DNA from: Desulfurococcales archaeon | GTDB lineage: Archaea; Thermoproteota; Thermoprotei_A; Sulfolobales; Ignisphaeraceae | Length of the DNA: 10,062 bases | NCBI GenBank assembly: GCA_027066265.1 | Contig: JAMOOB010000227.1 | Coordinates: 1 to 10,062 of the forward strand | Direction: 5' to 3' | Shown here: one piece after another, positions 1-6,042 of the stretch | Numbering within the stretch: position 1 is the stretch's first letter | Layout of the letters: each line of letters starts with the position of its first letter | The notes under the pieces: model-generated | Told to the model about the DNA's origin: nothing | Database searches by the model: none | Seen by the model: the letters and a program-made list of their open reading frames with translations, nothing else | Position numbers and translations under genes: made by a program

Positions 1-1
1 G

Positions 2-361
2 AGCGAGGAAGAGGTTGTGAAGATACATACATCGAAGACGTACGTATGCTACATGCTGGGCTTTACACCGGGTTTCGTATACCTAGGCGATGTAGATGAT
101 AGGATAGCGGTTCCAAGACTACAAACACCGCGTACCAAGATACCTCCGGGATCCGTTGGTATAGCTGGTAAGCAGACTGGGATCTACGGTGTTGAGAGTC
201 CTGGTGGTTGGAGATTGATTGGAAGAACGCCGGTCAAGACATTCGATCCGAAGAGAGATCCACCAACACCTATAAGACCTGGAGACCTCGTCGAGTTCTA
301 CCCAATCAAATACGAGGAATTCAATCGCTTGCTAGGCAAGTTCGTGGAAGAGGTGCAGTAG
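2..361 (+). CDS. pxpB: 5-oxoprolinase subunit PxpB (KipI/allophanate hydrolase subunit 1 family), 5' end cut by the window
   Basis: This is the C-terminal part of PxpB, which with PxpA and PxpC forms the cytosolic ATP-dependent 5-oxoprolinase that opens 5-oxoproline to glutamate. The frame is open from base 2, so the gene begins outside the window. The family hallmarks are visible: a YMLGFTPGFVYLG block, then PRLQTPRTKIPPGSVGIAG and QTGIYGVESPGGWRLIGRTP, then a PGDLVEF block close to the C-terminus. About 119 residues are present of the roughly 220-240 usual for the family. The GTG at base 17 lies inside a conserved stretch (EEVVKIHTS) and is not a real start. The stop is 2 bases before pxpC, so the two are surely co-transcribed. 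Family assignment is seen directly in the motifs; the 5-oxoprolinase role is inferred from the family. Urea amidolyase-related proteins share this fold but normally carry extra domains. Confidence 0.95.
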   Translation, partial: SEEEVVKIHTSKTYVCYMLGFTPGFVYLGDVDDRIAVPRLQTPRTKIPPGSVGIAGKQTGIYGVESPGGWRLIGRTPVKTFDPKRDPPTPIRPGDLVEFYPIKYEEFNRLLGKFVEEVQ

Positions 362-363
362 CT

Positions 364-1350
364 ATGGAGCTGATCGAGATCGAGATGAGTATCCATGCAT
401 CGGTACAGGATCTCGGTAGGTACGGTTATCGAGCCCTAGGAGTCCCGGTATCCGGAGCAATGGATAGGATCTCCGCTGCGTACGCAAATGCTCTCGTAGG
501 CAACGATCCTAGGGAAGCCGTTATAGAGATCGTTGGCGGAAACTTCGTATTCAAAGTACTTAGAAACACCATACTCGCGTTCACGGGTGCCGAGACCCGT
601 ATCCTCGTTGATGGGACCCCCGTCGAGATGTGGCGACCCGTATGGGTACGTGAAGGATCTAGAATCGTTGTAGAACCTCCTCGAAGAGGTTTCGTAGTGT
701 ACCTAGCGATTGCTGGAGGGATCGATGTTGAGAAGATCATGGGTAGCTACTCAACGTATTACAGAGCTGGTTTCGGAGGATACGAAGGTAGACTCCTAAA
801 ACCAGGAGATAGGATTCGTGGCAAGCCCGTGGATCTCGAAGAACGTTGGAGAACGCTAGCTTCGAAAACCGTTCCGGAACACATCAAGATGAGGATTCCT
901 AGCAGTGATAGAGTGGTTGAGCTAAGAGCAACGAGGGGCATACATGCTGATCTACTCGAGCAAGATCTTCCCAAACTCCTCTCCAGCATCTACGTTGTTA
1001 GCGAGAAATCGGATAGAATGGGCTACAGATTGGAAGGTCCGGAGCTCGAACATGCAAAGAGTTTGGGTAGACTCATCAGCGTAGCCACGGATCGTGGATA
1101 CGTGCAGGTACCACCCGATGGAAAGCCGATCGTGTTGATGGCGGATGCACAGACCACGGGTGGTTACGCAGTTGCTATACACGTACTTCCTCCCGATGTC
1201 GATACGCTTGCGCAGTGCGCTCCCGGATACCGTGTTAAGTTCGTTGAGGTAGGCATGGATGAGGCGATCGAGATCGTCAGGAGGTACCTAGCAGAGCTCG
1301 AGAATCCACGTCTCGTAGAGATCGAAGAAGTTTGGAGCGAGTACTACTAA
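364..1350 (+). CDS. pxpC: 5-oxoprolinase subunit PxpC (KipA/allophanate hydrolase subunit 2 family)
   Basis: PxpC, 328 residues, is the partner of PxpB in the 5-oxoprolinase complex. Conserved blocks in order are SVQDLGRYGYRALGVPVSGAMD (residues 13-34), an AIAGGIDV block (115-122) followed by GSYST, RMGYRLEGP (218-226), and VQVPPDGKPIVLMADAQTTGGYA (247-269), then APGYRVKFVEV. Length and domain content are normal for a stand-alone subunit 2. I chose the ATG at 364: it follows the pxpB stop by 2 bases, has a GAGGTG Shine-Dalgarno-like stretch at 350-355 inside the end of pxpB, and the family alignment begins there. The same frame is open back to about base 208, but that stretch overlaps pxpB and matches nothing. 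The TAA stop overlaps the convergent DUF3800 gene by 4 bases. Confidence 0.96.
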   Translation: MELIEIEMSIHASVQDLGRYGYRALGVPVSGAMDRISAAYANALVGNDPREAVIEIVGGNFVFKVLRNTILAFTGAETRILVDGTPVEMWRPVWVREGSRIVVEPPRRGFVVYLAIAGGIDVEKIMGSYSTYYRAGFGGYEGRLLKPGDRIRGKPVDLEERWRTLASKTVPEHIKMRIPSSDRVVELRATRGIHADLLEQDLPKLLSSIYVVSEKSDRMGYRLEGPELEHAKSLGRLISVATDRGYVQVPPDGKPIVLMADAQTTGGYAVAIHVLPPDVDTLAQCAPGYRVKFVEVGMDEAIEIVRRYLAELENPRLVEIEEVWSEYY

Positions 1351-1889
1351 GCGATATCCATCGATACGCATAGAGCATAGTTTTCGCGACAGAATCCCGC
1401 TACGAGATCGGCTAGCTGAATCCCAGGAAATCTGTGGCTAGAACCAAACCTGATCCTACGTACGCAACCAGAGAATCTTTTGACGTACCCAACATCGCGA
1501 TCCCTACCAGCAACTAGATTCTCGTCCAACACGACCAGAGCTACGTCATCGATGATGCAAGCAGTTCGCAGCACCTCGACGAGACCTCGCTTTCTGCATA
1601 GGTAGGGATCGTCTAGATGAACGCACTTGGACGATACAAACCTACACCTATCAACAATCATAGAAACGAGTTGAGCTACGTCGAGACTCAACCTCTTTGC
1701 GATCCTCTTAACGATCCTATACTTCAGTTCTCGACACATCGATACACCGAGATTCCTCCGAATCTCGTCGACGAGATCCCTTCCGTAGGAATCCACGGGC
1801 TTACCCTCGACACGATCGAAACACACGATAGCTACGCACAGCGTTCCACAGCGCCTAAGGTTACCAGATTCATCGACGAAACACACCAT
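1347..1889 (-). CDS. DUF3800 family protein (predicted RNase H-like fold)
   Basis: A protein of 180 residues with the signatures of the DUF3800 family: an N-terminal FVDESGN, an REIK-like RELK (54-57), a VVLDEN acidic strand near residue 120, and a C-terminal FPGIQLADLVAG ending in CRE. The family is predicted to have an RNase H/integrase-like fold with conserved acidic residues (here the DE of DESGN and the D of QLAD), but no activity is established that can be assigned with certainty. It is rich in cysteine (about a dozen). I prefer the ATG at 1889; a GTG at 1901 would add four residues (MVLL). It stands alone, convergent with pxpC and overlapping its stop by 4 bases. DUF3800 genes are often found near mobile or defence genes, but nothing else here marks such an element. 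Confidence 0.8.
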   Translation of the reverse strand: MVCFVDESGNLRRCGTLCVAIVCFDRVEGKPVDSYGRDLVDEIRRNLGVSMCRELKYRIVKRIAKRLSLDVAQLVSMIVDRCRFVSSKCVHLDDPYLCRKRGLVEVLRTACIIDDVALVVLDENLVAGRDRDVGYVKRFSGCVRRIRFGSSHRFPGIQLADLVAGFCRENYALCVSMDIA

Positions 1890-1963
1890 CAAGAGTACCA
1901 CGTAAACAAGCTAGGTAGGAAGAGCGTATTAGTACAGCGAAACGCGTAGCCATAGGCGAAGAA

Positions 1964-1975
1964 CATATATACCTC
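1964..1975 (+). promoter_or_regulatory. TATA box, probably reading rightward into 1994-2110
   Basis: CATATATACCTC. The TATATACCTC core recurs in the two minus-strand promoters at 4705-4714 and 5873-5882, where it lies 28-29 bases from a plausible start. Here a start site would fall near 1995, just before the GC-rich segment. The core is partly palindromic, so it could also serve the DUF3800 gene on the minus strand with a leader of about 50 bases. Confidence 0.45.
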
Positions 1976-1993
1976 CCAAGCACCAAAATAGTG

Positions 1994-2110
1994 CGGAACC
2001 GATGAGGCTCCCGGATGCCCCCCCGACAAGGGGGTCGAAGGAGGGAGCGAGGGGGTCTAACGGTGATCGCTCACGATTCCTCGATTCGTCCCTCCTCGGA
2101 TTGTGGTTCC
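1994..2110 (+). ncRNA. Candidate structured RNA in the 1902-2200 gap (unidentified)
   Basis: The 299-base gap at 1902-2200 holds no convincing protein gene. Its middle is far richer in G and C than the rest of the window. On the + strand GGCTCCC (from 2006) can pair with GGGAGC (about 2046), enclosing a second helix CCCCC-CGACAA-GGGGG with an asymmetric internal loop. A GTGA-TCGC-TCAC hairpin follows near 2063. GGAGGGA can alternatively pair with TCCCTCC near 2090, so two folds compete. In a hyperthermophile, GC-rich intergenic islands are often RNA genes. I could not match it to tRNA, SRP RNA, RNase P RNA or a box C/D RNA. An ATG at 2002 opens a 55-codon frame to 2169, but its composition does not look like protein. 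It might instead be a leader or terminator. Confidence 0.3.
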
Positions 2111-2200
2111 CTACGTACTCATCCTCTACAACACTCCTCACAACGAGTTCTCTCCACGTTCCTTGCTAACCTCGAGATCCGATGCTTTTCGTCAACGTAG

Positions 2201-3097
2201 CTAAGGTTCTTGTCGAGGCGTAGGGAAAGCATTGTACGAACGCCAAGAGTTCTTCAGGTAGTACCTTACGTACATAATCGTTGCGTAAAGCACTAGGACG
2301 AATATCGAACCTAGGGTAAGCGGCACCATTATATTGGGAGACGCTACGTGACTACCGTAAGCGTTGTAATGAATAGTATCGATGAATGCGAAATCCACGA
2401 TCACGGCTATCAAGGTGAGTATTGCGTAGAGCGCTTCAACGATCTTTCTAACACCTTCAATCCCTAGCCATGGTTTGTGGAATGCTTCGGGTTTCTTCAC
2501 GCCTAGGTAGATGAACAACGCATAGATCGAATAGATCAAGGTCGTCGACAGTATTAGAGATGTTAAGAGTTCTTCTCGCGATCCATACCGATCCGGTTCG
2601 CCGTTGGGACCGAAATGAAGTGCTACGGTTGATGGTAGTCGTGGAACTTCTTGTACTGCTACGATGATCAGCACTACGAGCATCGCTAACGCTACGGCTA
2701 CGAGTATGGGAAAAGGTTTCAACGACCTTAATTCAGTGAGTGAATCGCATTGCGTAGATGTATCCTCGATTCTTAGAAGTTCGCGTTCGGCTATACGTTC
2801 TGCAACCTCGGTTAGGATCCACGTAGCTACAACGATCTCCAACGCAAGTAGTAGGATCAACGTTCCGGAATCCATTACCATTCGCTGTATGGGTACGGAC
2901 AACGCTATCGATAAGAACGCTAGACCAGCAACAATGTTGATCTTCTTCCAGCACCGCTTCGAGATGTAGGCATAGCCTACGCGGAAACCTATGAATGGTA
3001 CGGGTCTCCAAAACGATACTGCTATGCATATCAGCGCTGCAACGGCTATGGATATCCAGACAACGTTCAGAGCGTAGTCGAGAATAGGTTCACTCAC
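2201..3097 (-). CDS. SdpI/DUF1648-like polytopic membrane protein
   Basis: A 298-residue membrane protein with about seven or eight hydrophobic segments. Two recognisable parts are seen. Residues 33-55 carry FIGFRVGYAYISKRCWKKIN, which resembles the SdpI-family motif (GxR followed by W..N). Residues 150-172 carry VPRLPSTVALHFGPNGEPDR then YGS, the DUF1648 signature (P.....HF...GEPDR.GS). In Bacillus subtilis SdpI this pairing acts as immunity protein and signal transducer for the SdpC toxin; the order there is DUF1648 first, the reverse of what is seen here. The GTG start overlaps the end of padR by 8 bases and has GAGGTG about 8 bases upstream. It is the last gene of the ybjQ-CPBP-PadR operon. 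The domain calls are motif-based; an immunity or envelope-sensing role is inference. Confidence 0.8.
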   Translation of the reverse strand: MSEPILDYALNVVWISIAVAALICIAVSFWRPVPFIGFRVGYAYISKRCWKKINIVAGLAFLSIALSVPIQRMVMDSGTLILLLALEIVVATWILTEVAERIAERELLRIEDTSTQCDSLTELRSLKPFPILVAVALAMLVVLIIVAVQEVPRLPSTVALHFGPNGEPDRYGSREELLTSLILSTTLIYSIYALFIYLGVKKPEAFHKPWLGIEGVRKIVEALYAILTLIAVIVDFAFIDTIHYNAYGSHVASPNIMVPLTLGSIFVLVLYATIMYVRYYLKNSWRSYNAFPTPRQEP

Positions 3098-3434
3098 GTA
3101 GCAACACCTCGAGTATCAACGAAAGTTCTTTCAGAGTTTCCTCAAGCACTTCGCGAGCATGCTCCTTAGCACGGTAGCACTTTCGAAGAGGACCTCCCAA
3201 AGGATTTGCACACCAATAGCTCTCTATCAAACCCATCCTCTCCAACCTCTTGAGTATGTCGTAGATGGTGCTCTCGCTAGGTCTAAGCCTTCCAGAGCTA
3301 ATCTCTTCGATGCGTTTCTTGATTGCGTAGCCGTGCAGAGGACCTTCGTTGATCAGTATCTTGAGCACCGTTAATTGGTATAGCGAGTATTTGAAGTCCT
3401 TAACGAGCTTCTCGACGATGTTGTCGAGGTTCAT
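3090..3434 (-). CDS. PadR family transcriptional regulator
   Basis: A 114-residue PadR-type winged-helix DNA-binding protein. The core is textbook: GPLHGYAIKKRIEEIS (31-46), then RLRPSESTIYDILKRLERMG (49-68) forming the recognition helix, and the wing with GGPLRKCYR (80-88). A C-terminal helix (about 92-114) probably forms the dimer interface, as in the short PadR subfamily. The ATG is 2 bases after the CPBP protease stop, with GGAG about 9 bases upstream. The gene overlaps the next one by 8 bases. PadR proteins usually repress their own operon in response to small molecules or membrane-active compounds; autoregulation here, perhaps through the palindrome at 4692-4710, is inference. Confidence 0.95.
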   Translation of the reverse strand: MNLDNIVEKLVKDFKYSLYQLTVLKILINEGPLHGYAIKKRIEEISSGRLRPSESTIYDILKRLERMGLIESYWCANPLGGPLRKCYRAKEHAREVLEETLKELSLILEVLLRE

Positions 3435-3436
3435 AG

Positions 3437-4339
3437 CTAGTACTCCACATCACTGAAAATCTCTTCGCTTCCCTCATAAAGTTCGACGTATCTCAACCTA
3501 TTCCTCGCCAGCATGCCTACGGTAAGCGCGACGATGATCGACGTCGCCAATCCTAGGAATCCTAGGGGCGCTGTATACATCTCGTCTCCTTCGAAGGTTA
3601 GGAGCATGATTCCTGCAATAGCGTTGATGTTTCCATGCATGAAGCTTGGTGGCAGTATGCTTCTGCCAAGGATTCGTAGCTGACACATGATGACGCTCCA
3701 CGCTATGCATATAGCTGTGAACATCGTCAATCCTAGGAGATCGGGGTGATGAGGATAGTTGTAGCCGGCGAATAGGATCAGAGGTGCGTGCCACAGACTC
3801 CATACGATTCCTATTACTACGGCTGCCGGGTAGAGACCTAGCCTAGGCCCTAGCTCTCCCAAGAGAAAGCCTCTCCAACCAATCTCTTCACCTATAGCAG
3901 CCAACGTATTTATCGTGGAACCGTTGAACAGCGCCGAGAGCATGACTAGGACGAGAGCTAGGTATCCACCCACGGGTAGTTTTGCTCCCAAGGATTCTAG
4001 CTCTTCTACTGGGTTAACGATACGCATGCCGATGACTACGGCTATGGCTACGGAAAGCGCGTAGAGAACGTAGGGAATCAGCGCTCCTAGAACGATGTAC
4101 TCAGCCAAGCCTCCACGAAGACCGTACCTAACGAGTCCCTTACCGATGCTTAGACCGAGCATCTTTACGGCGAGTACCGTAGCTACGAACGGCGTGTACA
4201 TCCTAGCGATACCAAATACGAGCGTAGCCATCTTGTCGTGGCTTCGAAGAGCTGGGATCAATGCTAGGAAATCGATGAGGTAAGCCAGCACGAATGCAGT
4301 TGCTAGGAATAGTACTAGTACAGCTACGCGTCTATTCAT
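3437..4339 (-). CDS. CPBP family intramembrane glutamic protease (CAAX/Abi family)
   Basis: A 300-residue membrane protein with about eight transmembrane segments. All catalytic motifs of the CPBP (Rce1/Abi, formerly CAAX protease) family are visible: EEIGWR (E151, E152, R156), SLWHAP (H184) and FMHGNIN (H235, N239). It is therefore probably an active intramembrane protease. Eukaryotic Rce1 trims prenylated proteins; bacterial relatives are known for bacteriocin immunity, and the archaeal substrates are unknown. The ATG at 4339 is 4 bases after the ybjQ-like stop and the TAG is 2 bases before padR, so it is the second gene of the operon. The last 20 residues are acidic and probably cytosolic. 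Confidence 0.93.
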   Translation of the reverse strand: MNRRVAVLVLFLATAFVLAYLIDFLALIPALRSHDKMATLVFGIARMYTPFVATVLAVKMLGLSIGKGLVRYGLRGGLAEYIVLGALIPYVLYALSVAIAVVIGMRIVNPVEELESLGAKLPVGGYLALVLVMLSALFNGSTINTLAAIGEEIGWRGFLLGELGPRLGLYPAAVVIGIVWSLWHAPLILFAGYNYPHHPDLLGLTMFTAICIAWSVIMCQLRILGRSILPPSFMHGNINAIAGIMLLTFEGDEMYTAPLGFLGLATSIIVALTVGMLARNRLRYVELYEGSEEIFSDVEY

Positions 4340-4343
4340 GGGA

Positions 4344-4676
4344 TCAGCTCTCCTTCTCCAACACTACAGCGGTTCCGTAGGCAAGGATCTCAGCAGCACC
4401 GCTAGTAACTGCAGCCGTTGAGAATCTTAGACCGAGAACAGCGTTCGCACCCATACTCTTCGCTCTCTCGACCATCCTCTGGAGAGCGATGTTTCTAGCC
4501 TGCGCAAGTAGCTCGGTGTACTCCTTGATTTCTCCACCAACGATGTTTCGAAGCGCGGCTAGGATATCCTTACCTACGTGCTTAGCCATCACAACGCTTC
4601 CACAAACCACTCCAAGAACTTTCCTGATTCGGTAACCCGGAACATGTTCGGTGGTTGCAACGATGAACTCCTCCAC
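4344..4676 (-). CDS. YbjQ/UPF0145 family protein (DUF74)
   Basis: A small soluble protein of 110 residues from the preferred start. Family blocks are seen in order: VATTEHVPGYRIRKVLGVV, then a GSVV-KHVGKDILAALRNIVGG stretch with EYTELL, then GANAVLGLRF and a C-terminal ILAYGTAVVLE. Structures of the family show a pentameric barrel, but no biochemical role is established. The frame is open to a TTG at 4736, but a TATA box (4705-4714) lies inside that extension, so translation must begin later. GTG at 4676 gives the usual family N-terminus (one residue before EEFIVATTE); GTG at 4685 or 4688 is possible and would be leaderless. It is the first gene of the operon with CPBP, PadR and the SdpI-like gene. 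Confidence 0.9.
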   Translation of the reverse strand: MEEFIVATTEHVPGYRIRKVLGVVCGSVVMAKHVGKDILAALRNIVGGEIKEYTELLAQARNIALQRMVERAKSMGANAVLGLRFSTAAVTSGAAEILAYGTAVVLEKES

Positions 4677-4691
4677 GGGGATCACCACGAA

Positions 4692-4714
4692 TACCTCGGG
4701 ACCCGAGGTATATA
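4692..4714 (-). promoter_or_regulatory. Promoter of the ybjQ-CPBP-padR-sdpI operon with palindromic operator candidate
   Basis: On the minus strand TATATACCTC occupies 4714 down to 4705. The perfect inverted repeat TACCTCGGGACCCGAGGTA (9+9 around one base, 4692-4710 on the + strand) begins inside it and covers the space between TATA box and start site. A dimeric repressor bound there would block TFB or RNA polymerase. The operon encodes a PadR repressor, which makes PadR the first candidate, though the sequence is more GC-rich than PadR sites described elsewhere. Confidence 0.7.
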
Positions 4715-4737
4715 TCTCTAGCCTCCTCAAGACCAAG

Positions 4738-4745
4738 CTTATACC
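4738..4745 (+). promoter_or_regulatory. TATA box of the E1-like gene
   Basis: CTTATACC on the + strand, 30 bases before the GTG at 4775. This predicts a start site near 4767 and a leader of only a few bases. It lies back to back with the ybjQ operon promoter, so the two transcription units diverge from about 100 bases. Confidence 0.6.
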
Positions 4746-4774
4746 TTTGCTAAGCGTAGCGAATCGAGGGATAC

Positions 4775-5503
4775 GTGCTAACCGAGTTAGAGCTCGAACG
4801 CTACTCTAGACAGATCAAGTTGTTTGGAGAAGATGTTCAGAGAAAATTAAAGCGTTGCAGGGTGCTGATCGCGGGAGTAGGGGGTCTAGGCACGGTAGTT
4901 GCAATGAATCTAGCGGCTCTAGGCATCGGTAAGCTCGTGCTCGTAGACCACGACGTTGTTAAGCGTAGCAATCTCAATAGACAGCTTCTCTACAGCGAGG
5001 ATGATATCGGTAAGCCTAAGGCCTTGGTGGCGGCTAGGAGATTGAAGGAGTTGAACCCCTTCATCGAAACGATTCCGGTACCTACCAGGATAGAGGAATA
5101 CAATGTTTCCGATCTCGTGAAGGACGTGGATATCGTCATAGACGCGCTCGATAACTGGCGTACGAGATTCGTACTCAACGAGGCATGTGTTAGGAAAAAC
5201 GTTCCGCTCATACATGGAGGCGTCAACGGTTTCTATGGACAGGTACTGGTAGTCGTTCCAGGTAGAGGACCTTGCCTACGATGCGTATATCCATCGAATC
5301 CTCCCGAACCAAGCGAGGTTCCGGTAACGAGTTTCGTTACGAGTCTCGTAGCGTTGATACAAGTCGTAGAGTGTTTCAAGATCCTTACCGGCGTTGGTAA
5401 GCCTACGATAGGGAAGATGATCTTCGTAAACGCTCTAGAACCATCGATAGAATTCGTAGAGGTTAGGAAAAGCCCAGCGTGTCCAACATGTTCACGTACC
5501 TAA
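4775..5503 (+). CDS. MoeB/ThiF/UbaA-type E1-like adenylyltransferase
   Basis: A 242-residue member of the E1 superfamily, which adenylates the C-terminal glycine of ubiquitin-like sulfur carriers (MoaD, ThiS, SAMPs) for molybdopterin, thiamine or tRNA thiolation, or protein tagging. Seen: RYSRQIKLFG at the N-terminus, the nucleotide loop GVGGLG (34-39), VDHDVVKRSNLNRQ (57-70), IGKPKA (78-83), DALDNWRTR (123-131), and a zinc site CLRC/CPTC (C167, C170, C236, C239). Odd: after CLRCVYP, where relatives carry a TC-EAGV-GP segment with the conserved cysteine, this protein has a shortened stretch ending in VPVTSFVTSLVALIQ and no cysteine. It may adenylate without forming the thioester or persulfide. 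The start is GTG at 4775, matching the promoter. Which carrier it serves cannot be told here. Confidence 0.92.
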   Translation: MLTELELERYSRQIKLFGEDVQRKLKRCRVLIAGVGGLGTVVAMNLAALGIGKLVLVDHDVVKRSNLNRQLLYSEDDIGKPKALVAARRLKELNPFIETIPVPTRIEEYNVSDLVKDVDIVIDALDNWRTRFVLNEACVRKNVPLIHGGVNGFYGQVLVVVPGRGPCLRCVYPSNPPEPSEVPVTSFVTSLVALIQVVECFKILTGVGKPTIGKMIFVNALEPSIEFVEVRKSPACPTCSRT

Positions 5504-5506
5504 GCT

Positions 5507-5845
5507 TTAGGAGAGATACTCCTCGAGTTTCTTGAAGAACGCTTCATCGTCTCCGCGTTTAATGATCTCGAGAAGCTCTTCTTCGAGCCCTACGAAACCA
5601 GCTTTGTACGCTATCGGTGCTAGGATCAGCGTTAGCATGGCGAAGTCCGCCGTTTCTTCGGATCCATACTTCTCTACTAGAAGCTTGTAGGCTTTGCTAG
5701 GTGAGGATAGGAAGAGGTCGAGGAACTTCATTCCGTAAGCGCTTAGCGCACGTTTGTCGAGATCGACGAGGTACCCGGGGGCACGGTCTCTAATCCAGTC
5801 CCTCAAGAGCTTCTTCAATTCCATTAAATTGATCCTACTCGTCAC
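5507..5845 (-). CDS. Uncharacterised small helical protein
   Basis: I do not recognise this 112-residue protein. It is predicted to be soluble and mostly helical: a basic N-terminal helix (ELKKLLRDWIRDR, 9-21), a middle with SPSKAYKLLVEKYGSEETAD (48-67), a short hydrophobic helix (MLTLILAPIAYKAGF, 70-84) and an acidic C-terminal helix pair. Coding is supported by the balanced composition, by the absence of a better frame, by a TATA box 28 bases upstream, and by tight convergence with the E1-like gene (3 bases apart). The start could be GTG at 5845 (used here) or ATG at 5824, which gives MELKKLL. It has no cysteine, unlike its neighbours. Confidence 0.65.
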   Translation of the reverse strand: MTSRINLMELKKLLRDWIRDRAPGYLVDLDKRALSAYGMKFLDLFLSSPSKAYKLLVEKYGSEETADFAMLTLILAPIAYKAGFVGLEEELLEIIKRGDDEAFFKKLEEYLS

Positions 5846-5872
5846 TGCACATCCATATAGAGAGCCGTGATA

Positions 5873-5882
5873 GAGGTATATA
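5873..5882 (-). promoter_or_regulatory. TATA box of the small protein gene
   Basis: TATATACCTC on the minus strand, 28 bases before the GTG at 5845, predicting a start near 5853. It is identical in its 10-base core to the ybjQ operon promoter and to the element at 1966-1975. Confidence 0.55.
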
Positions 5883-5911
5883 GCGGTTATCTCAACAATT
5901 TCGAGCTACTT

Positions 5912-5994
5912 TGGTTCGAAGCGTGCTTAACGTGAACCACTCTATGCGGCACGTATGAACGTATGTATTGGACATGGTGATCCTCTACCAATAC
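5912..5994. promoter_or_regulatory. Inverted and direct repeats upstream of the M23-fold gene
   Basis: Two inverted repeats with equal 16-base spacers precede the promoter: TGGTTC (5912-5917) with GAACCA (5934-5939), and GTATTGG (5965-5971) with CCAATAC (5988-5994). Between them ACGTATG is repeated at 5951-5957 and 5959-5965, 8 bases apart. The second repeat abuts the TATA box. They could be regulator-binding sites; no protein is known. Confidence 0.35.
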
Positions 5995-6034
5995 TTTTAT
6001 ACATAGTTGCTCTCTCGAGCAGCTGTATAGGAGG
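5995..6034 (+). promoter_or_regulatory. Promoter and Shine-Dalgarno of the M23-fold gene
   Basis: TTTTATAC at 5995-6002 is a good archaeal TATA box, giving a start near 6025. GGAGG at 6030-6034 then lies 8 bases before the ATG at 6043. Most other first genes here have little or no leader, so this gene has an unusual leadered arrangement. Confidence 0.65.
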
Positions 6035-6042
6035 ATCTAAAC

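Noticed and set aside
426..740. Minus-strand open frame opposite pxpC (others at 759-989 and 952-1182)
   Set aside because: They are antisense shadows of the well-supported pxpC gene and match no family.
1617..1949. 110-codon + frame opposite the DUF3800 gene
   Set aside because: Shadow of a recognisable gene; no motif and no promoter at a suitable place.
1929..2141. 70-codon minus frame and 55-61-codon + frames (2002-2169, 2015-2200) in the gap
   Set aside because: Their composition (runs of S, R, P, G) reflects the GC-rich RNA-like segment, and they conflict with one another.
4677..4736. N-terminal extension of the YbjQ-like protein from TTG at 4736
   Set aside because: The extension contains the TATA box and palindrome and exceeds the family's N-terminus.
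5911..5925. GGTTCGAAGC resembling a tRNA T-loop
   Set aside because: No acceptor stem, D-arm or anticodon arm can be built around it; it is half of an inverted repeat.
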